The notes below the pieces were generated by a model that had not been told where the DNA came from, ran no database searches, and was given only the letters and a program-made list of their open reading frames with translations. 64,000 nucleotides of DNA from Delphinus delphis (Eukaryota > Chordata > Mammalia > Artiodactyla > Delphinidae), in the NCBI RefSeq assembly GCF_949987515.2, contig NC_082688.1:79364731-79428730 (forward strand). The letters are read 5' to 3'. This document shows positions 21,531 through 34,202 of this stretch, piece by piece (within the stretch, counting starts at the first letter, position 1; each line of letters begins with the position of its first letter). The translations under genes and the position numbers were made by a program.

Positions 21531-22330
21531 ATCAACACTGCCAAAAGAGTGATCTTTTGACAGTAAATATGTAATCATGACTCTCCTTAAAAATTCTTAA
21601 TGGTTCCCAGCACCTTGGGATAAAGCACAATTTTCTCCATTTCTCTACACGAAGCCCTTCATAGCCCTTTCCCCATCTTTCTAGCCTTACTTTCAACCAC
21701 TACCATCACCATCATCACTCTCCATCCTACACCTGCACCCTGAACTCCAGTCAAACGTTGAAATTCTCCAGTCAGGCCTCACTCATGCGTTCATGACTTA
21801 GCTCACGTGGGTTCCTCTTCCTTGAATGTGCTTCTCCTCTTCCACCATCTCAGGTCTGCCTTGATGAGGCCCGCGGTCCAACAGCCTGAGTGAGCTTGGG
21901 AGCAGATCTTTCCCCAGCCAAACACTCAGGATGACTGTGGCCCTGGCTGACATGTTGATTGCAGCCTTGTGGAAAACTCTGAGCAAGAACCATGCAGATA
22001 CATCATGCTCAGGCCCCTGACCCACAGAAACTATGATAGATTTTGTTTGAAGCCACAAATTTAGGGGGTAGATAATTAACACAACAACTCTTTAACGCTC
22101 AGCTCCTAGTGCCTCCCAATGTAGGAAGAAATAACTCCTCTCCCCTTTCTAACTGTGCCTTCTCCTCTGCCTCTGACACAGAATTGTCATATATGTGCTT
22201 GTCTCTCCCATTCTAGTGGAAGCTCTTTGAGATTGAGAACATGTCTTTCCATCTCTTTAATCCCGAGATCCTAGCACATGGAAGGACTCAAATGTTTGTG
22301 AATTGATGAATTGAGTGAATCCAATTACAA
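21530..22330 (+). repeat. LINE2 3' region split by a MaLR-like LTR piece
   Basis: 21530-21865 (aatggttcccagcaccttggga, cattctccagtcaggcctcactc) and 22085-22330 (tgtctctcccattctagtgga, cctagcacatggaaggactca, tgaattgatgaatt) look like consecutive parts of an L2 3' end. Between them lies sequence resembling the end of a MaLR LTR. Family assignment from memory. Confidence 0.5.
21865..22085 (+). mobile_element. MaLR/MLT1-like LTR fragment
   Basis: 'gagtgagcttgggagcagatctttccccagcc', 'ctgacccacagaaactatga' and 'gataattaacacaac' parallel the better-preserved copy at 25518-26061, which shares these landmarks in the same order. Confidence 0.45.
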
Positions 22331-23100
22331 CCTAGTTTCAGAATTGAGATTTAAAGCAAAACTTACAAGTGAAGTTTTCTTTCCAGTATAGGGGAATACA
22401 CTAGGAATTATCAGGGTAGTCTGAAAACCTATTAAAGGTCTGTTTTTTATTCAAAGACAACTCTTGCAGACCACATCATTATCCAGTGTGAGGGATGTTT
22501 GAGATGACTACTCCTGGGTGAGGCAGAGACTCAGTTAAAATGGAAATCACTCAGGCTAAAGAGCCTCAGAGATACAAATTGTTCACATGAAACAAGAAAG
22601 AAGCACCTGCTAATCTACTTGGTCTCTTCATAACTGCTTGAAGGAGGTCCCTTCTAGAAGGAAGAAGTTGGAAGCATAGCAGGTTTGATGAGCCCTTCCC
22701 CAAGAACAAGGGCATAGGGTTAGGAGTCTAACAGGGATTCTAGTTAGTTTTACAGAAGCGAACTACAAAATATTTATCAGTGATCGTGTTTATTGTATGA
22801 GCCATCTCCTATTTAAGTTTCACATTTTGAATAATATTAAAATGCATACAATCAAAAGCCCCTGGATTTGTCTTCTAGGAAACAGAGTGTGTAGAGATTA
22901 TGGACCAGTCTATTGCTTGTGGATCTTCTTTAGCTGTAGAAAGGCTGAAAAGATTAGAAAAGTCAGAAAAGCAGGCTAACTTTCTGAGGCCAGCTGCGAG
23001 GGAGGGAAGTAAAAACAATCAACTGCATTCAGCTAGTTACCTTATCTCCCAGTTGTTACCACACAAGTCCTACAGAATTAACAGCATTTTTCCTTGTTAT
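22331..23100. other. Unique DNA
   Basis: Nothing recognisable as a gene or repeat. Confidence 0.4.
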
Positions 23101-23104
23101 GGTT

Positions 23105-23200
23105 TCAGAATCCAACCTCGGGGGGATTAAATAATTTGTCTTAGGTTACACAGCTAGTAAACGACAGGATGGTGACTTAAGCCAATACGTACTGAAAGCC
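23105..23200 (-). repeat. MIR relic
   Basis: 'ggattaaataatttgtcttaggttacacagctagtaaacgacagg' matches the reverse-orientation MIR core (ttaagtaacttgcccaaggtcacacagctagtaagtggcag). Confidence 0.6.
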
Positions 23201-23726
23201 TTCAATCCCATATTCCTTCCCCTTAGATTGTGCAGAAGGTGTGAGCCTAGACTTTAATTCACTTTTCCTGTATTTTAACAAACATTTATGAGCATCGTCC
23301 ATGTGCCAGGCTCTTTGCCACGGGAAGCATAGTGAGATGCGGCTCTGGGCTGCTACAGTGGGAGATCTCACACCCAGAGTGAATTTCCTGCCAGTAGCAG
23401 CCCTTATACTTGAGGAATCTTTTTTTCAGCTGATAGTTCTTCTGATATTACCTAAAATTTTTTTCAGCCATATCCCTGTTACAGGAGAATAAATATTCTA
23501 GCACAAACAAGATTGATTTTGTCAAGTGTAGGAAGGGCAAGCTAATGGAATACTTGAATTAATAATGCTTCCAACAATAAGGTCTAGTTAGTAACTTGCT
23601 TCATGGAACAAACTGTGCCCAGAACAATATGCTCATTTGTCTCACATTTCCCAACATGGATCACAATACTTCTTAGGTTGGGATTTTAAAATCTGAATAT
23701 TAGTGTGAATGTTTGAAAATTCAATT
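23200..23726. other. Unique DNA
   Basis: No gene. A short phrase at 23280-23330 (gagcatcgtccatgtgccaggctct) may be another MIR fragment. Confidence 0.35.
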
Positions 23727-23739
23727 AAATATCTATGGG

Positions 23740-24064
23740 CAGGACTTCCCTGGTGGCACAGTGGTTAAGAATCTGTCTGCCAATGCAGGGGACACGGGTT
23801 CGATCCCTGGTCTAGGAAGATCCCACATGTCATGGAACCACTAAGCCCATGCGCCACAACTACTGAGCCTGCATGCCGTAACTACTGAACCTATGTGCTG
23901 CAACTACTGAAGCCTGCATCCCTAGAGCCCATGCTCTGCAACAAGAGAAGCCACTGCAACGAGAAGCCCAAGCACCACAACAAAGAGTGGCCCCCGCTCA
24001 CTGCAACTAGAGAAAGCCAGCGCGCAGCAACGAAGAGCCAATGCAGCCAAAAAAAAAAAAAAAC
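23740..24064 (+). mobile_element. CHR-type SINE, long form
   Basis: Head aggacttccctggtggcaca, intact B-box-like ggttcgatccctgg, several 'gcaactactgaagcctg' modules, 'aagagccaatgcagcc' end and poly(A). A short imperfect TSD is likely: atctatggg (23731-23739) and aactatggg (24065-24073). Confidence 0.9.
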
Positions 24065-24239
24065 AACTATGGGATTGCAAACAAATACATGTTGAGTAGC
24101 CAAATGTCAATCCTTCTCTATCCCCATTACATGAATGCAACACTAGGCATTCAGTAAATGGTGGCTACAGTTGGTGCCTTTCACATATTATCCCAACTAA
24201 TCACTTCACTAGCCCTGTGAAATAGATGTTAATATATCT

Positions 24240-25060
24240 AAAATGTAATTATCTAACATATATCAGCAGTTATTATGTGCCAAGCACTGTGCTAAGCGTT
24301 TAACACGTTTTCTCATTTATTCATTCATTTGATAGCTATTTATCGAGAGTGTACTATAATCCAGGAATGGGGTTAACCCCTAAGGATACAACAACGAGTA
24401 AACCAAAGAGACAGGGCACTATCCTCATGGAGCTTGCTTTCCAGGTGAGTGGAGACAGCAATAAATAAGAAAACAAATAATAACGAGATGATTACAGACG
24501 ATGATAGTAGTACTAGGAAGGAAAATAATTACATGAAGGGATAAAAATGCCCAGAGAGGGGAAGTCTACTTTAGAGAGCATGATCAGGGAAGACTCTCTG
24601 GGGTGGTGACGTCCAAGCTAAAGCCAGAAGAACACAAAGGAGATGGCAATGTAAAGACTTGAAGGAAGAGGTCCCAGGCAGGGAGAATAAGGGCAAAGGC
24701 CCTGAGGTGGGAAATAGCCTGCTTGCTAGATGAGCAGAAAAGATGCCAGAGATAGGGTGGTCCAAGGTGAGTCTAGAAAGGTAGGTGGGAGTCAGATGAT
24801 GCAGGTTTTGTGGTCCATGGTGAGGAATTTTGATCCTGTTTTAAAGCCACATGAAAGCACGGAATGTATTAAGCAGAGGTATGGCACAATCTGATTTGTA
24901 CTTTTTAAACATGATACTGGTTGCTGTGTGGGGAATGAACCCCAGGTAAATAAGCAAGAGTGGAAGTGGGGAAACTAGTGAGGAGGTCATTACTGCCATC
25001 CATATCAGAGATGGTGGAGGCATGGCCCAGGGAGGTGGCAGGGGGTAGGGAGAAAAGTGG
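24240..25060 (+). repeat. Ancient MIR/LINE2-class repeat block
   Basis: 'ttattatgtgccaagcactgtgctaagcg' is MIR-like. It is followed by a long block (gggcactatcctcatggagcttgctttccag; gggaagactctctggggtggtgac; gggcaaaggccctgaggtgggaa; gatgcaggttttgtggtccatgg) matching a common old mammalian repeat in this order. No coding potential. Confidence 0.55.
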
Positions 25061-25064
25061 GTAG

Positions 25065-25517
25065 ATCTGAGATATGCTGTAGCCATGGAACTAAAAGAGC
25101 TCACGGAAGAATTTAATATGAGAAGCAACCTTACGGGGTTGGCAAATTTACTGCCCATTCATTCCACCTTTATACAATTTCTTTTAAAAAGCCTGAAACT
25201 TAAGATGTCAAATTATTATCAGTTGTATCTCAATAAAATGAGGGGAGCAGGGGAATTACAGGCAAAAGTTAGAAAGTAGAAGTGCTGAGAATCACACCAG
25301 GTGTGCTTGACTCGAAGCCCTTGGCCACTGTGTTCCACTGTTTCACATGCTTCCCTGCTCTCTATTCAGAATTTCTCCAGGTAACTCAGGTTTTTCTCAT
25401 CTTCTACACCTGGTCCTTGATCTTTCCATTTTCAGCCAGGACTGTCACGTGCAGTTGTGCACTGCACAACTGGGAGAGGAGGAAACATAGACTAATGTGG
25501 AGGTTTTAAAGACAGGT
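25065..25517. other. Unique DNA
   Basis: No repeat or exon recognised. Short frames without domains. Confidence 0.35.
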
Positions 25518-26061
25518 TTACAAATTCATCACACTCCTTCCCTAAAAGTACTTAATTCCCCTGCTCTTGAGTGTGGATGGGACTTAGTGATGCACTTTTG
25601 ATAACAGAACACACAGAAATGATAGGATGTCACTTCTGAGAGTGGGTTATAAAAAGACTGCAGCTTCTATCTGTAGGGTTCTCTCTCTCCTCTCCTCTCC
25701 TCTCCTCTCCTCTCCTCTGTTCTCCTCCCTCCTCTCTTCTCTCCTCTCCCTCTATCATTACTGACACTGAGGAAGCAAGCTGCCACACCAAATGGCACAG
25801 AACCAAGGCCTTCTAGCAACCGTGTGAGTGAGCTTGGAAGAAGACGTTCTGAAGCCTGCCAACAGGCACCATAAATGAGCTTAGAAGTAGATCATCCCCG
25901 TCAAGGCTTAGGATGACTCCAGCCCCAACCAACAGCTTGAATTCAACCACATGAGAGACTCATATGTCTGACCCACAGAAACTGTGATATAACACATATT
26001 TGTTGCTTTAAGCTGCTGAGTTTGGGGTAATTTGTTACACAGTGATGGATAGCTAATACAA
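25518..26061 (+). mobile_element. MaLR/MLT1-like solo LTR
   Basis: A roughly 545-bp block with the order 'aattcccctgctcttgagtgtgg', 'gatgtcacttctgagagtgggttataaaaaga', 'gtgagtgagcttgg', 'gacccacagaaactgtgata' and 'ggggtaatttgttacacagtgatggatagctaatacaac'. This matches a remembered ERVL-MaLR-type LTR. A CTCCT-rich tract has grown inside it. No internal retroviral genes are visible. Confidence 0.5.
25681..25752 (+). repeat. (CTCCT)n pyrimidine tract
   Basis: Repeated ctcct units with a few interruptions, inside the LTR-like block. Confidence 0.9.
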
Positions 26062-26454
26062 CTGCATTGTGAATGGTTCCTGGGGTTATGCAGCATGGCA
26101 GCACTGTTCCCACCCTTCACTGCTTCTCTATTACCACTTTTGGACTTTATTTTTCCACCAGCCATGGGCGCCCCCTCCCCACTAGCTGGGTCACCCCCCA
26201 CCCCCTCCCACTGGCTGCAGAAACGCTGTTTTGGACTTTTTATTCTACTTAAAAATTAATTTAATCACTTTCTCAGATAGAATCCTCAGCCTCTGCCTAC
26301 AGAATTCACATCTTTCATCCGCAAGTGAGAAAGTGTTCCACCTCCATCCACCTCAGACTCAAGGGATTGGTCCTGGTTAGACCAGCACCTTTGCCTAGAT
26401 TAAATAATACTTTAGTATTTCTGTATACTCCCAGGATAAGATCCTGATTGTCAA

Positions 26455-26640
26455 ACAATGTTCAGAGGAATAACAGTATCAGAATCCCTGGGGAGATTTA
26501 CACACATAGAGATACCTGGGCCCCAACACTAGAGGGGCTAATTCAGTAGATTCTGAGCTGGGTCCAGGAAGTTGTATTTTTAAAGAACTCCCAGGTAATT
26601 TTGAGGCATGGCCAGGTTTTGTAAAACCTGTCTTAGTGTT
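26455..26640 (+). mobile_element. MER5A-like DNA transposon relic
   Basis: 'agaatccctggggagatttacac', 'gatacctgggccccaacac', 'ttcagtagattctgagctgggtccaggaagttgtatttttaa' and 'gaactcccaggtaattttga' follow the order of a hAT-Charlie MER5A-type non-autonomous element. Confidence 0.6.
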
Positions 26641-28562
26641 TGTTGCTGACTTGCTGTGGAAACAAGACCCATAATTGGGACTAGAAACTAGGTTTCCTGT
26701 GCCTTCTTCAGGAAATCTCTCTCACACACGCAACATAAAGTTTACATTTTTCCTCTATGCGTTTTCTTGGAGACCATAACTGAATGATATTTGCTGAATG
26801 TCTGCAAAGATGCAACAATAAGTATATATTGAATTTACATATAAGACATTTTATAATTGTAAGAAACTGGGTTTCAACATGATGGAAGTTAGTACTATGA
26901 ACATATAAATTTATTTTCTGTGATCTCACTTCTGCAGTAACAAATTTAATTGGCATCTTCTCTGACTCTGTGGAGAATGTGAAGAGCATCTCAAAAAATT
27001 AATAAATGAAAGCTTTGGATTTATCAGTGATCAAGGCTGCAAAATTAATAGCTAAAGAAAATATAGCAAAGCAAAAATAGAGCCATTTATTCTGTTAGAG
27101 TTAAATTCAGGGAAACAAGGCAGTCAGCAAAATACCAGAGTCAAAGATGCTACCAGAGAGGGTTTCTAGTAAGAATAAAGGAAACTACAGTTTTCTAATT
27201 AACAGTGCAACAAATACTAAAAATGACCTTAAAGGAGAGCTTAAAAGGTATTTTAATGAGTTTTTGATGAGCCCTTTTTCATAAGTGAAATGTCTTCTTA
27301 CGATCAACATATTGGAATCATATTTCAGGTAAATAAAATCCCTTGCTGGAAGTTAAGCAGAAGGCCCAGTAGGAATACTAATCAAGCTTATATCTTATTC
27401 TAATAACTCTAAGAAGAGGCAGATTCCCAAAGTCTAATTTTTATGGCATTGTCTCCTTTTAATGTTCTTTCTGAGAAATTGTCACCAATTTTAAATACAT
27501 ACACACCACACAGACACACACAACCCACTTCATCACTCCACGTTTACCTAATTGTCTACCTCACTGTCCTTCCCTCCCTCTCCAATCGTTCTTCAGATTT
27601 TATCCTAATCCCAGTTACATTAAAATATATACCAACATCTCTCATATTTTGTAAAGACTTCACTTGCACTAGACTTCTAGTTTAACGTAGTATTTGCTAC
27701 CAATCTTCTATGAAAAGATCTCTGTAGATGGACAAAACAGCCTACATTCTTGCTTGCAACCCTATGCCCACAACAAACTGGCCCAACTCCCATAGTCACT
27801 TCTGAGCTTGAGACTAGAATCATCTGGTCGCTTCTGCAGTGGCTCCTCCTTTGTGTGGCAGGGAAGGATCCTTTACCTTATTTCTCTTCCATCTGCTTTA
27901 TATGTTCCAGAAAGTATTCAAATCCTCCCTTCCACTCTTTCCTCCCTTTCAGTACTGACATGGAATTCTTTCTATCATCTTACTTATCCTGTCATTTTAG
28001 GGAGAAAGGTAAAAACAACTTGTGGGCTCAGAACTGATGTGATTATTATATAAAGGGACATTTGACCTATTTCTCTAAAACTGTAATATTGGTTTTGGGT
28101 TCCTCCAGGACCAGTTAGTGGTTGGTTTGGAAAATCTATATGGAGCCCTGGGGGTGAGGCAAAGATACTGTATGTCTCAGTTTGGTGAGGGCAAAACTAG
28201 CTTTTGACCATCTGTAATAAGTGTTCTGTCTTCTGGGAAAACTTTAACAGCAAAAATCCAAGTAGGAGTTTTTATTTTAGAGCTAGATAAATAAGTTATG
28301 TAAATTATTTCAGAACAAAATAAGTGATTTGTCATCAAGAAACTGGAAGTATTTCTAGACATTTCATCCATAGCATTACCCATGAACCCTAGGCAAAACC
28401 CTGTCTAGCTCAACAGCTCTGCCAAGAGGAGAGTAGAAGAGTATAGGAAAAGCTCTCACGTAGAACTCCCTGAAGAATTCCACCCTCAGTCTGGGGACTC
28501 AGTCTAGACTCTAGATTGATGCAGAGATTAAGTGTGAAGACAGAGACCATGCCAGGGCCTTG
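26641..28562. other. Unique DNA, 1.9 kb
   Basis: No exon, RNA gene or repeat identified. Frames at 27443-27685 and 27750-28037 lack recognisable domains. Confidence 0.4.
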
Positions 28563-28735
28563 CAACTCAGAGTGTGGTCCTTGGACCAGTAGCATCCTAG
28601 AATCTTGTTAGAAATGAAGAATCACGTACCCCATCCTAGAACTAGTGAATCATAGTCTGCCTTTTTAACAAGATCCTCAGGTAATTTATATACCCCCTTA
28701 AAGTTTGAGAGGCTTTGCCCTGGAGGAATCTTCTC
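28563..28735 (+). mobile_element. MER5A-like DNA transposon relic
   Basis: 'cagagtgtggtccttggaccagtagcatc', 'cttgttagaaatg', 'tttttaacaagatcctcaggtaattt' and 'aaagtttgagaggc' correspond to the ends and body of a hAT-Charlie/MER5-type element. Confidence 0.6.
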
Positions 28736-29009
28736 TAAGTGGGCTCTGTAGAAAAGTGGGACAGCTGGATCACTAACTTTTCCAGCTTTTCCTCCTCCTA
28801 GTTCCCTCTCCTCCTCACTTTCCTGGGCCTTATGGGTTACCCTTCAAGGTAGGAGCCTAGAGAGATTCCAAAGATCAAATTAAGTGTTGCAACACCCAAA
28901 TACCAGCAACAACCACACAAACTTGGCAGGGGAGGTGTCCTGAATTCTATTAAGATAACACTAGAGAAAAGGCACAGACTTCTAAGAGTCTCATATTCGT
29001 CAATACTTT

Positions 29010-29560
29010 CTGAGTTGCAATAGCAGAAAATCAAACTCAAACAAGAGTAAGCAAAAAAGGGAATTTATCAGTTCATGTAAGTGAAAAGTCCGGTGTAGAG
29101 CAATTCCAGGCACAGCTGAGTCTATGTATTTGAACAATGTTATAGAAAGCTGCCCATCCCTTTTCAGCAACTGTTTTCCTGTATGTTGGCTTCTTTCTCT
29201 GGAAGGCCTGTGCCTTAGCACAGTTCCCAGTTCCAGGTCTACCTCTTCTCAGTTCCAAGTCCGCAAAAAAAAAAGAGAAGGTTTCTCTCCCAGCAGTTTC
29301 CTAAAATTCTAGAACCGAGTTTTAGTGCCTCTGTTCCAATTTGAGTCACATGCTCATTCCTAAACCAATCACAGTGGCCAGGTGGATGTGACCCTCTGAG
29401 TCACAAGCCCACTCTTGGAGCCAAGGATGAGGTCAACCTCATTTGAAGTACATGAACTGAGAGTGTGGGAGACGTGGTACCCCCAAGGAAATTGGGGAGC
29501 ATATGGAAGAGGAAGGAGAGATTGATGCTGGGTTTAAAAAAAGCAACAGCTATTCACTAA
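29010..29560 (+). repeat. Ancient interspersed repeat, family not named
   Basis: 'gggaatttatcagttcatgtaagtgaaaagtcc', 'caagtccgcaaa...gagaaggtttctctccc', 'gagtcacatgctcattcctaaaccaatcacagtggccagg' and 'ggggagcatatggaaga...gatgctggg' match a repeat common in mammalian genomes. I do not recall its name securely. Confidence 0.4.
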
Positions 29561-31815
29561 GGCACTTTCCAGGTGAAATCCATAGCTGCTCTCTCCCCAC
29601 AGAGAGGTGCCCTCTCCAAAACAACCACTTGGACTTTCATTAAAGCACCTGCAGTAGAGCTGCGGGGCAAGTAATTGGACTCCCAGTGTATTTCCCTGTC
29701 ATTTTGGAGATGTCCATTTTTCCATTATAATATCTTCAATATAATAAGTTCAAGTTATATTTAAAGCTACGTTGATTGGCAGCACTGCTTACTTACTTTT
29801 TCCAAGTGACAAGGTTTGACACAACAACCTGCCTTAAGAAAGGTGAAAATCATTAGCCAGTGAAATTATAGAAGAAAAGTCATTGTGAAGGTGACAGAGC
29901 TCTGGGCAAGGCTGTGACATATGCCAATTTTGTCCTAATTAGTGTCCAGTACCACCTCCTATGAAGTAACATGGAAGGTTTTAGCCCTGGTCAAAGTTCT
30001 CAACAATCTCTAATGCCTCTGGGAAGTGTGAATTTGCCTCAAGGAAACACTGATTTCTCTTCGTGCCTGAAAAATCTGGAGACAGAGCTGTGGGCCGCCT
30101 TTGGAGATGTTCAATTTTGTTCTCCGCTACTCAATTCTCAAGTGAACTATTCTGTACAACTCGACTTTAATTATGTATTAATTTGAATATTATTACATGC
30201 AGAACACAACTGCTGCTCATTAAAAATTAATCTGGACCTAGGGGTTTTATTTAGTATTCATTATAAGGCAATGTTCACATTTTTTAAAAAGGTCTCCAGA
30301 TAGATGTGTTGCTCTACATAACCAAGTAGTGATTTGGCAGAAACAGGAATACCTTAATAAGAATTCTACCCGCCTTTTCCCTTCCTTCCTCTCTTTGGCA
30401 GCTTCATCATAACCATCGATAATGAATGGGCAGAAGGAGGAGCTGACAAGGACTAAGTACAGCACCTGAGGGCCCTGCTGTTCTAGGTTGTTGTTGGAGC
30501 TGTACAGCAAAATCCTCCTCTCATTTTGCTATTAAACTGAATTATGTTACGTCTTCACCTTCAACAGCCCTCTCTGGAGATTCTGCAGCAGGAATGCCTT
30601 GGTTTAGATGTTGACAAGAAGCCCCCGTGTTTTACTTCATGTCCATTATGGTACTCTTCCATGCAGATAGGTGCAGAGCAAAAATAAATACTGCCTAAAT
30701 TGTGTGTGGGAAGAATCACGTGGGACTGAAAAGATAGATAAATAAATGAACACTTAAACTGTTTTCTTCTAAATCTGAAAATAACAGTTAACATTTACGG
30801 AGACCTTACTATGTGCCAGGTATGGAGCACGTATCTTATTTAACCCCAAGGCGAGTACTGCAGGTACTTCTCACAATGAATTTTGCAATGTTCTCATAAT
30901 ACCTTAGAAGGATTTCATATACATGTTCACAAATAATGATCAAAACTCTAACAAAGAAGAAACAAAACCTTAACCCTGAATTCACAATGCCAAATAATTT
31001 GCAGAAAAAACTCATTCTTGCAGTACAAGTGTAGTCTCTTCTGACAGTATCAAATCAACATTTCAAAAATAAGTTAAGTTATACTACTGGCTTGTGCAGT
31101 ATTTTCTTAATACAGAAATTGATGCTTCACTTTAGGATACTTCATGATAATGTTGGCTTCCAACTAGAACTGACTGTTTTGTGGCTGCTCCTCAGTGAGC
31201 TACACCATAACAGGTTTCCCCCCTACCTTTCCTTTGATTTTCTCATTGGCTTTAGTTAACAAACAAATAGAAGAAGTAAAAATGAGCCTGGCCAATGTAT
31301 TAGTTAGGCTACTGATGCAAGTACAGACACCAACGTCAGCCAACATACGTAAAAAATAAAATACATGGTGGAGAGGAAGGGGTATGAAACGGGGTATTAC
31401 AAGAAACCAAAGGCAAGAAGCATCCAGGCTTGAGGAAGTAATGGAAACAGGAATGAGAAGTGGGTCAGGAGCCCCTTCTTTGTTTTCCACCAGTGACAAT
31501 TTCTATTCTCTTTTCAGACTAGCTTTCTCTGCTTCTCACCCACATGACAAAACAGTCACCCACAGCTCCCAAGTCTAAATGTTACTTGCTGGCCAAGTAG
31601 GAAACTATGCTTTCTCCCTCTTTCTCAGGCCCAATTTCAAATTCTTGAGATAAATAATCTGAAAGGTCCACTTGGAGCCAGATGTCCACCTCTGGACTAC
31701 TCAACTGTGACTGGAAGACAGAGTCAAATAGGATAAAATGGTTATAAAACCGATCAACGCAGGTTGGAAGGCAGATACCAAGGAAGAGGGTGACTGTGAA
31801 GTGGGCAGGTACCCT
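29561..31815. other. Unique DNA, 2.3 kb
   Basis: Mostly repeat-free. A MIR fragment in reverse orientation lies at 30785-30905 (aacatttacggagaccttactatgtgccaggtat). The block around 29640-29800 is repeat-free and might be conserved. No coding gene supported. Confidence 0.35.
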
Positions 31816-32320
31816 AAAGGATGTTTTGCTAGTCTGTGTTCTGCAGAGAAAACAAATCAATAGGCTATTGGTTCTAGATACCAGAAAGTGAGAGAGAGGT
31901 TTATGATAGGAATTGGCTCACACAATTATGGAGACTGACAAGTCCCAAGTTCTGCAGTCAGCAAGGCTGGAGACCCAAAAGAACCAATGGTGTAGTTCCA
32001 GTCTAAGTTTGAAGGCCTGAGAACCAGAAGAGCTGATGGTGTAAATTCCACTTAAGGGCAGGAGGAGACCAGTGTCCCAGCTGGATAATCAGGAAGTAAA
32101 TTTCCCTCTTATTCAGCTTTTTTGTTCTATGCAGGTCTTCGATTGGACGAGGTCCCCCAACATTAGGGAAGCCAATCTGCTTTACTCAATCTACCAGTTC
32201 AGATGTTAGTCTCTCCAGAAGCATCCTCATAAACACACTCAGAATAGTGTTTGGCCAAATGTCTGGGCACCCCATGGCCCAGTCAAGTTGACACATAAAA
32301 ATAATCACCACAGGTGTCTC
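31815..32320 (+). repeat. Ancient LINE-type 3' repeat
   Basis: 'ggaattggctcacacaattatggagactgacaagtccc', 'ctgcagtcagcaaggctggagaccc', 'ggcctgagaaccagaagagctgatggtgtaa' and 'ggcaccccatggcccagtcaagttgacacataaaa' are the landmarks of a common old mammalian repeat, probably an L1M-class 3' end. Subfamily uncertain. Confidence 0.5.
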
Positions 32321-32755
32321 CACCACAAATAACACAGCGTCTTCTAGAACCTGACCACACAGACATAATTAGAATATTCATCTAATGATACTTTAATTTC
32401 TTAGGACAATATAGGTAAATTATGTTGACGATAAAATTTTATTAATAAAAATTAACTGTGCTCTACTTGGAAGGAAAGTGGAATGCCAAACAGGTGCCTT
32501 GACCCAAAAAAGTATTTCTACAATCCAACTGATAACAGATTCCTCTCAAAAAAGACATTGACACAAGTAACCCCATCCCATTTTCTTACCAAAAATGATG
32601 AAATAATGACAAAGGAATTCTTCTGATTCAGATACTTTCAGATTTCTTTTAAGATTTTAAACTGTTTATGTCATGATATTCTTCTTTCTTAAAGATAAGT
32701 GCATTCCCTGATTCCAAATCCAAACCGGCAGAAATTAAGTTAAGACTTACCACAG

Positions 32756-32888
32756 GTGGGAATTCCCTGGCGGTCCAGTGGTTAGGACTCTGTGCTTCCA
32801 CTGCAGGGGACATAGGTTTTATCCCTGGTGGGGGAACTAAGATCCCAAGTGCTGCGCAGTGTGGCCAAAAATAAAGAAAAAGAAAAGA
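32756..32888 (+). mobile_element. CHR-1-type SINE (short tRNA-derived)
   Basis: gtgggaattccctggcggtccagtgg head, 'cttccactgcaggggacata' middle, 'ggggaactaagatcccaagtgctgcgcagtgtggcc' end and A-rich tail. Perfect 14-bp TSD aagacttaccacag at 32742-32755 and 32889-32902. Confidence 0.95.
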
Positions 32889-32902
32889 AAGACTTACCAC
32901 AG

Positions 32903-33304
32903 TTGTGAATGTGATGACTTTTTGCAGTATTAAGCTTAAGCAGAAGTTAAAAAACACAATGTTTTAATTCACTAATGTAAAGATAACTTCTTGCCTGTGG
33001 TTTGTATTATTAAGCAAGTTTGAAAGGTTAAACACTCATGTTCTAAATTACAGAAAAAAGGTTACTCCCATCCATCTCCTTGTTGCAGAAATAAAGTATA
33101 TTAAGAAGAAGAAATATAAACAGTTTTGGAATACTTATGCTTTTAAATAATTTATAATCATTTATTCACTGAATACTTGAATACCTACTGTGTGGCAGAG
33201 CTAGCTCTAAATGTAAGAGATTTACTTCAAATGCAAAATATGTTTTTTATTCTTGAGATATTTGGCTCTATTAAATATTACTGCTGTTACTGTCTTGTCT
33301 TTCA
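32903..33304. other. Unique AT-rich DNA
   Basis: No gene or repeat recognised. Confidence 0.4.
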
Positions 33305-33722
33305 AACAAACCAATATTATGGTTACCAAGGGGAAAAGGGGGGAGGGATAAATTGGGAGATTAGGATTGACATATACACAAATGTATATCACATTTTCTT
33401 TATCCATTCATCTGTCAGTGGACACTTTGGTTGTTCACATGTCTTGGCTATTGTAAATAATGCTGCAATGAACATGGGAGTGCAGATATCTCTTTGAGAT
33501 AGTGATTTCATTGATATATACACACTACTATATATAAAATAGATAACTAATAAGAACCTACTGTATAGCACAGGGAACTCTACTCAATATTCTGTAATGA
33601 CCTACATGGGAACAGAATCTAAAAAAGAGTGGATGTATGTATATGTATAACTGATTCACTTTGCTGTACAGCAGAGACTAACACAACATTGTAAATCAAA
33701 TATATTCCAATAAAAATTAATT
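33305..33722 (+). mobile_element. L1 3'UTR fragment with internal inverted L1 piece
   Basis: 33305-33381 (ggttaccaaggggaaaagg, ggattgacatatacaca) and 33514-33722 (gataactaataagaacctactgtatagcacaggga to caataaaaattaattt) are contiguous L1 3'UTR. An oppositely oriented L1 ORF2 piece sits between them. No TSD assigned. Confidence 0.8.
33382..33513 (-). mobile_element. Inverted 132-bp L1 ORF2 fragment
   Basis: On the minus strand it reads as L1 ORF2 C-terminal sequence (cccatgttcattgcagcattatttac, gatgaatggataaagaaaatgtgata). Related 11-12-bp sequences (gacatatacaca and gatatatacaca) lie at its two borders. Confidence 0.8.
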
Positions 33723-33862
33723 TTAAAAAATAAAGGAAGAAAAACCCCAATAATATTATTTTAAGTATATACCAATCTTTTAAATATTGAGCACTTATAT
33801 ACTCAGAATTCTGAGAAAATCACGTTATATTTTTCCATTTTTCACATTCAAAAAAAAAAAAG

Positions 33863-33883
33863 GAGAGAGAGAGAGAGAGAGAG
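33863..33883 (+). repeat. (GA)n simple repeat
   Basis: gagagagagagagagagag run next to an A-run. Confidence 0.9.
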
Positions 33884-33999
33884 GAGAATATGATAAAGCA
33901 AATGGGGTAAAATCGAAACAGTTGGCACAATCGAAGTAGAGAATCTAGAGGAATTCTTTATAATATCATTGCAACTTTTCCAGGTATATTTAAAATTAT

Positions 34000-34165
34000 A
34001 TGAAAATGAAAAGTTACCAAAAATGAAAACAATTTAAAATAGGACCACCATATATATGATCCAACAATGCCACTTCTGCCCTCCAATGTTCATTGCAGCA
34101 TTATTTACAGTAGCCAAGATGTGAACAAAGTGTCCACTGACAGATGAATGGATAAAGAAAATGTG

Positions 34166-34202
<37 letters not shown>

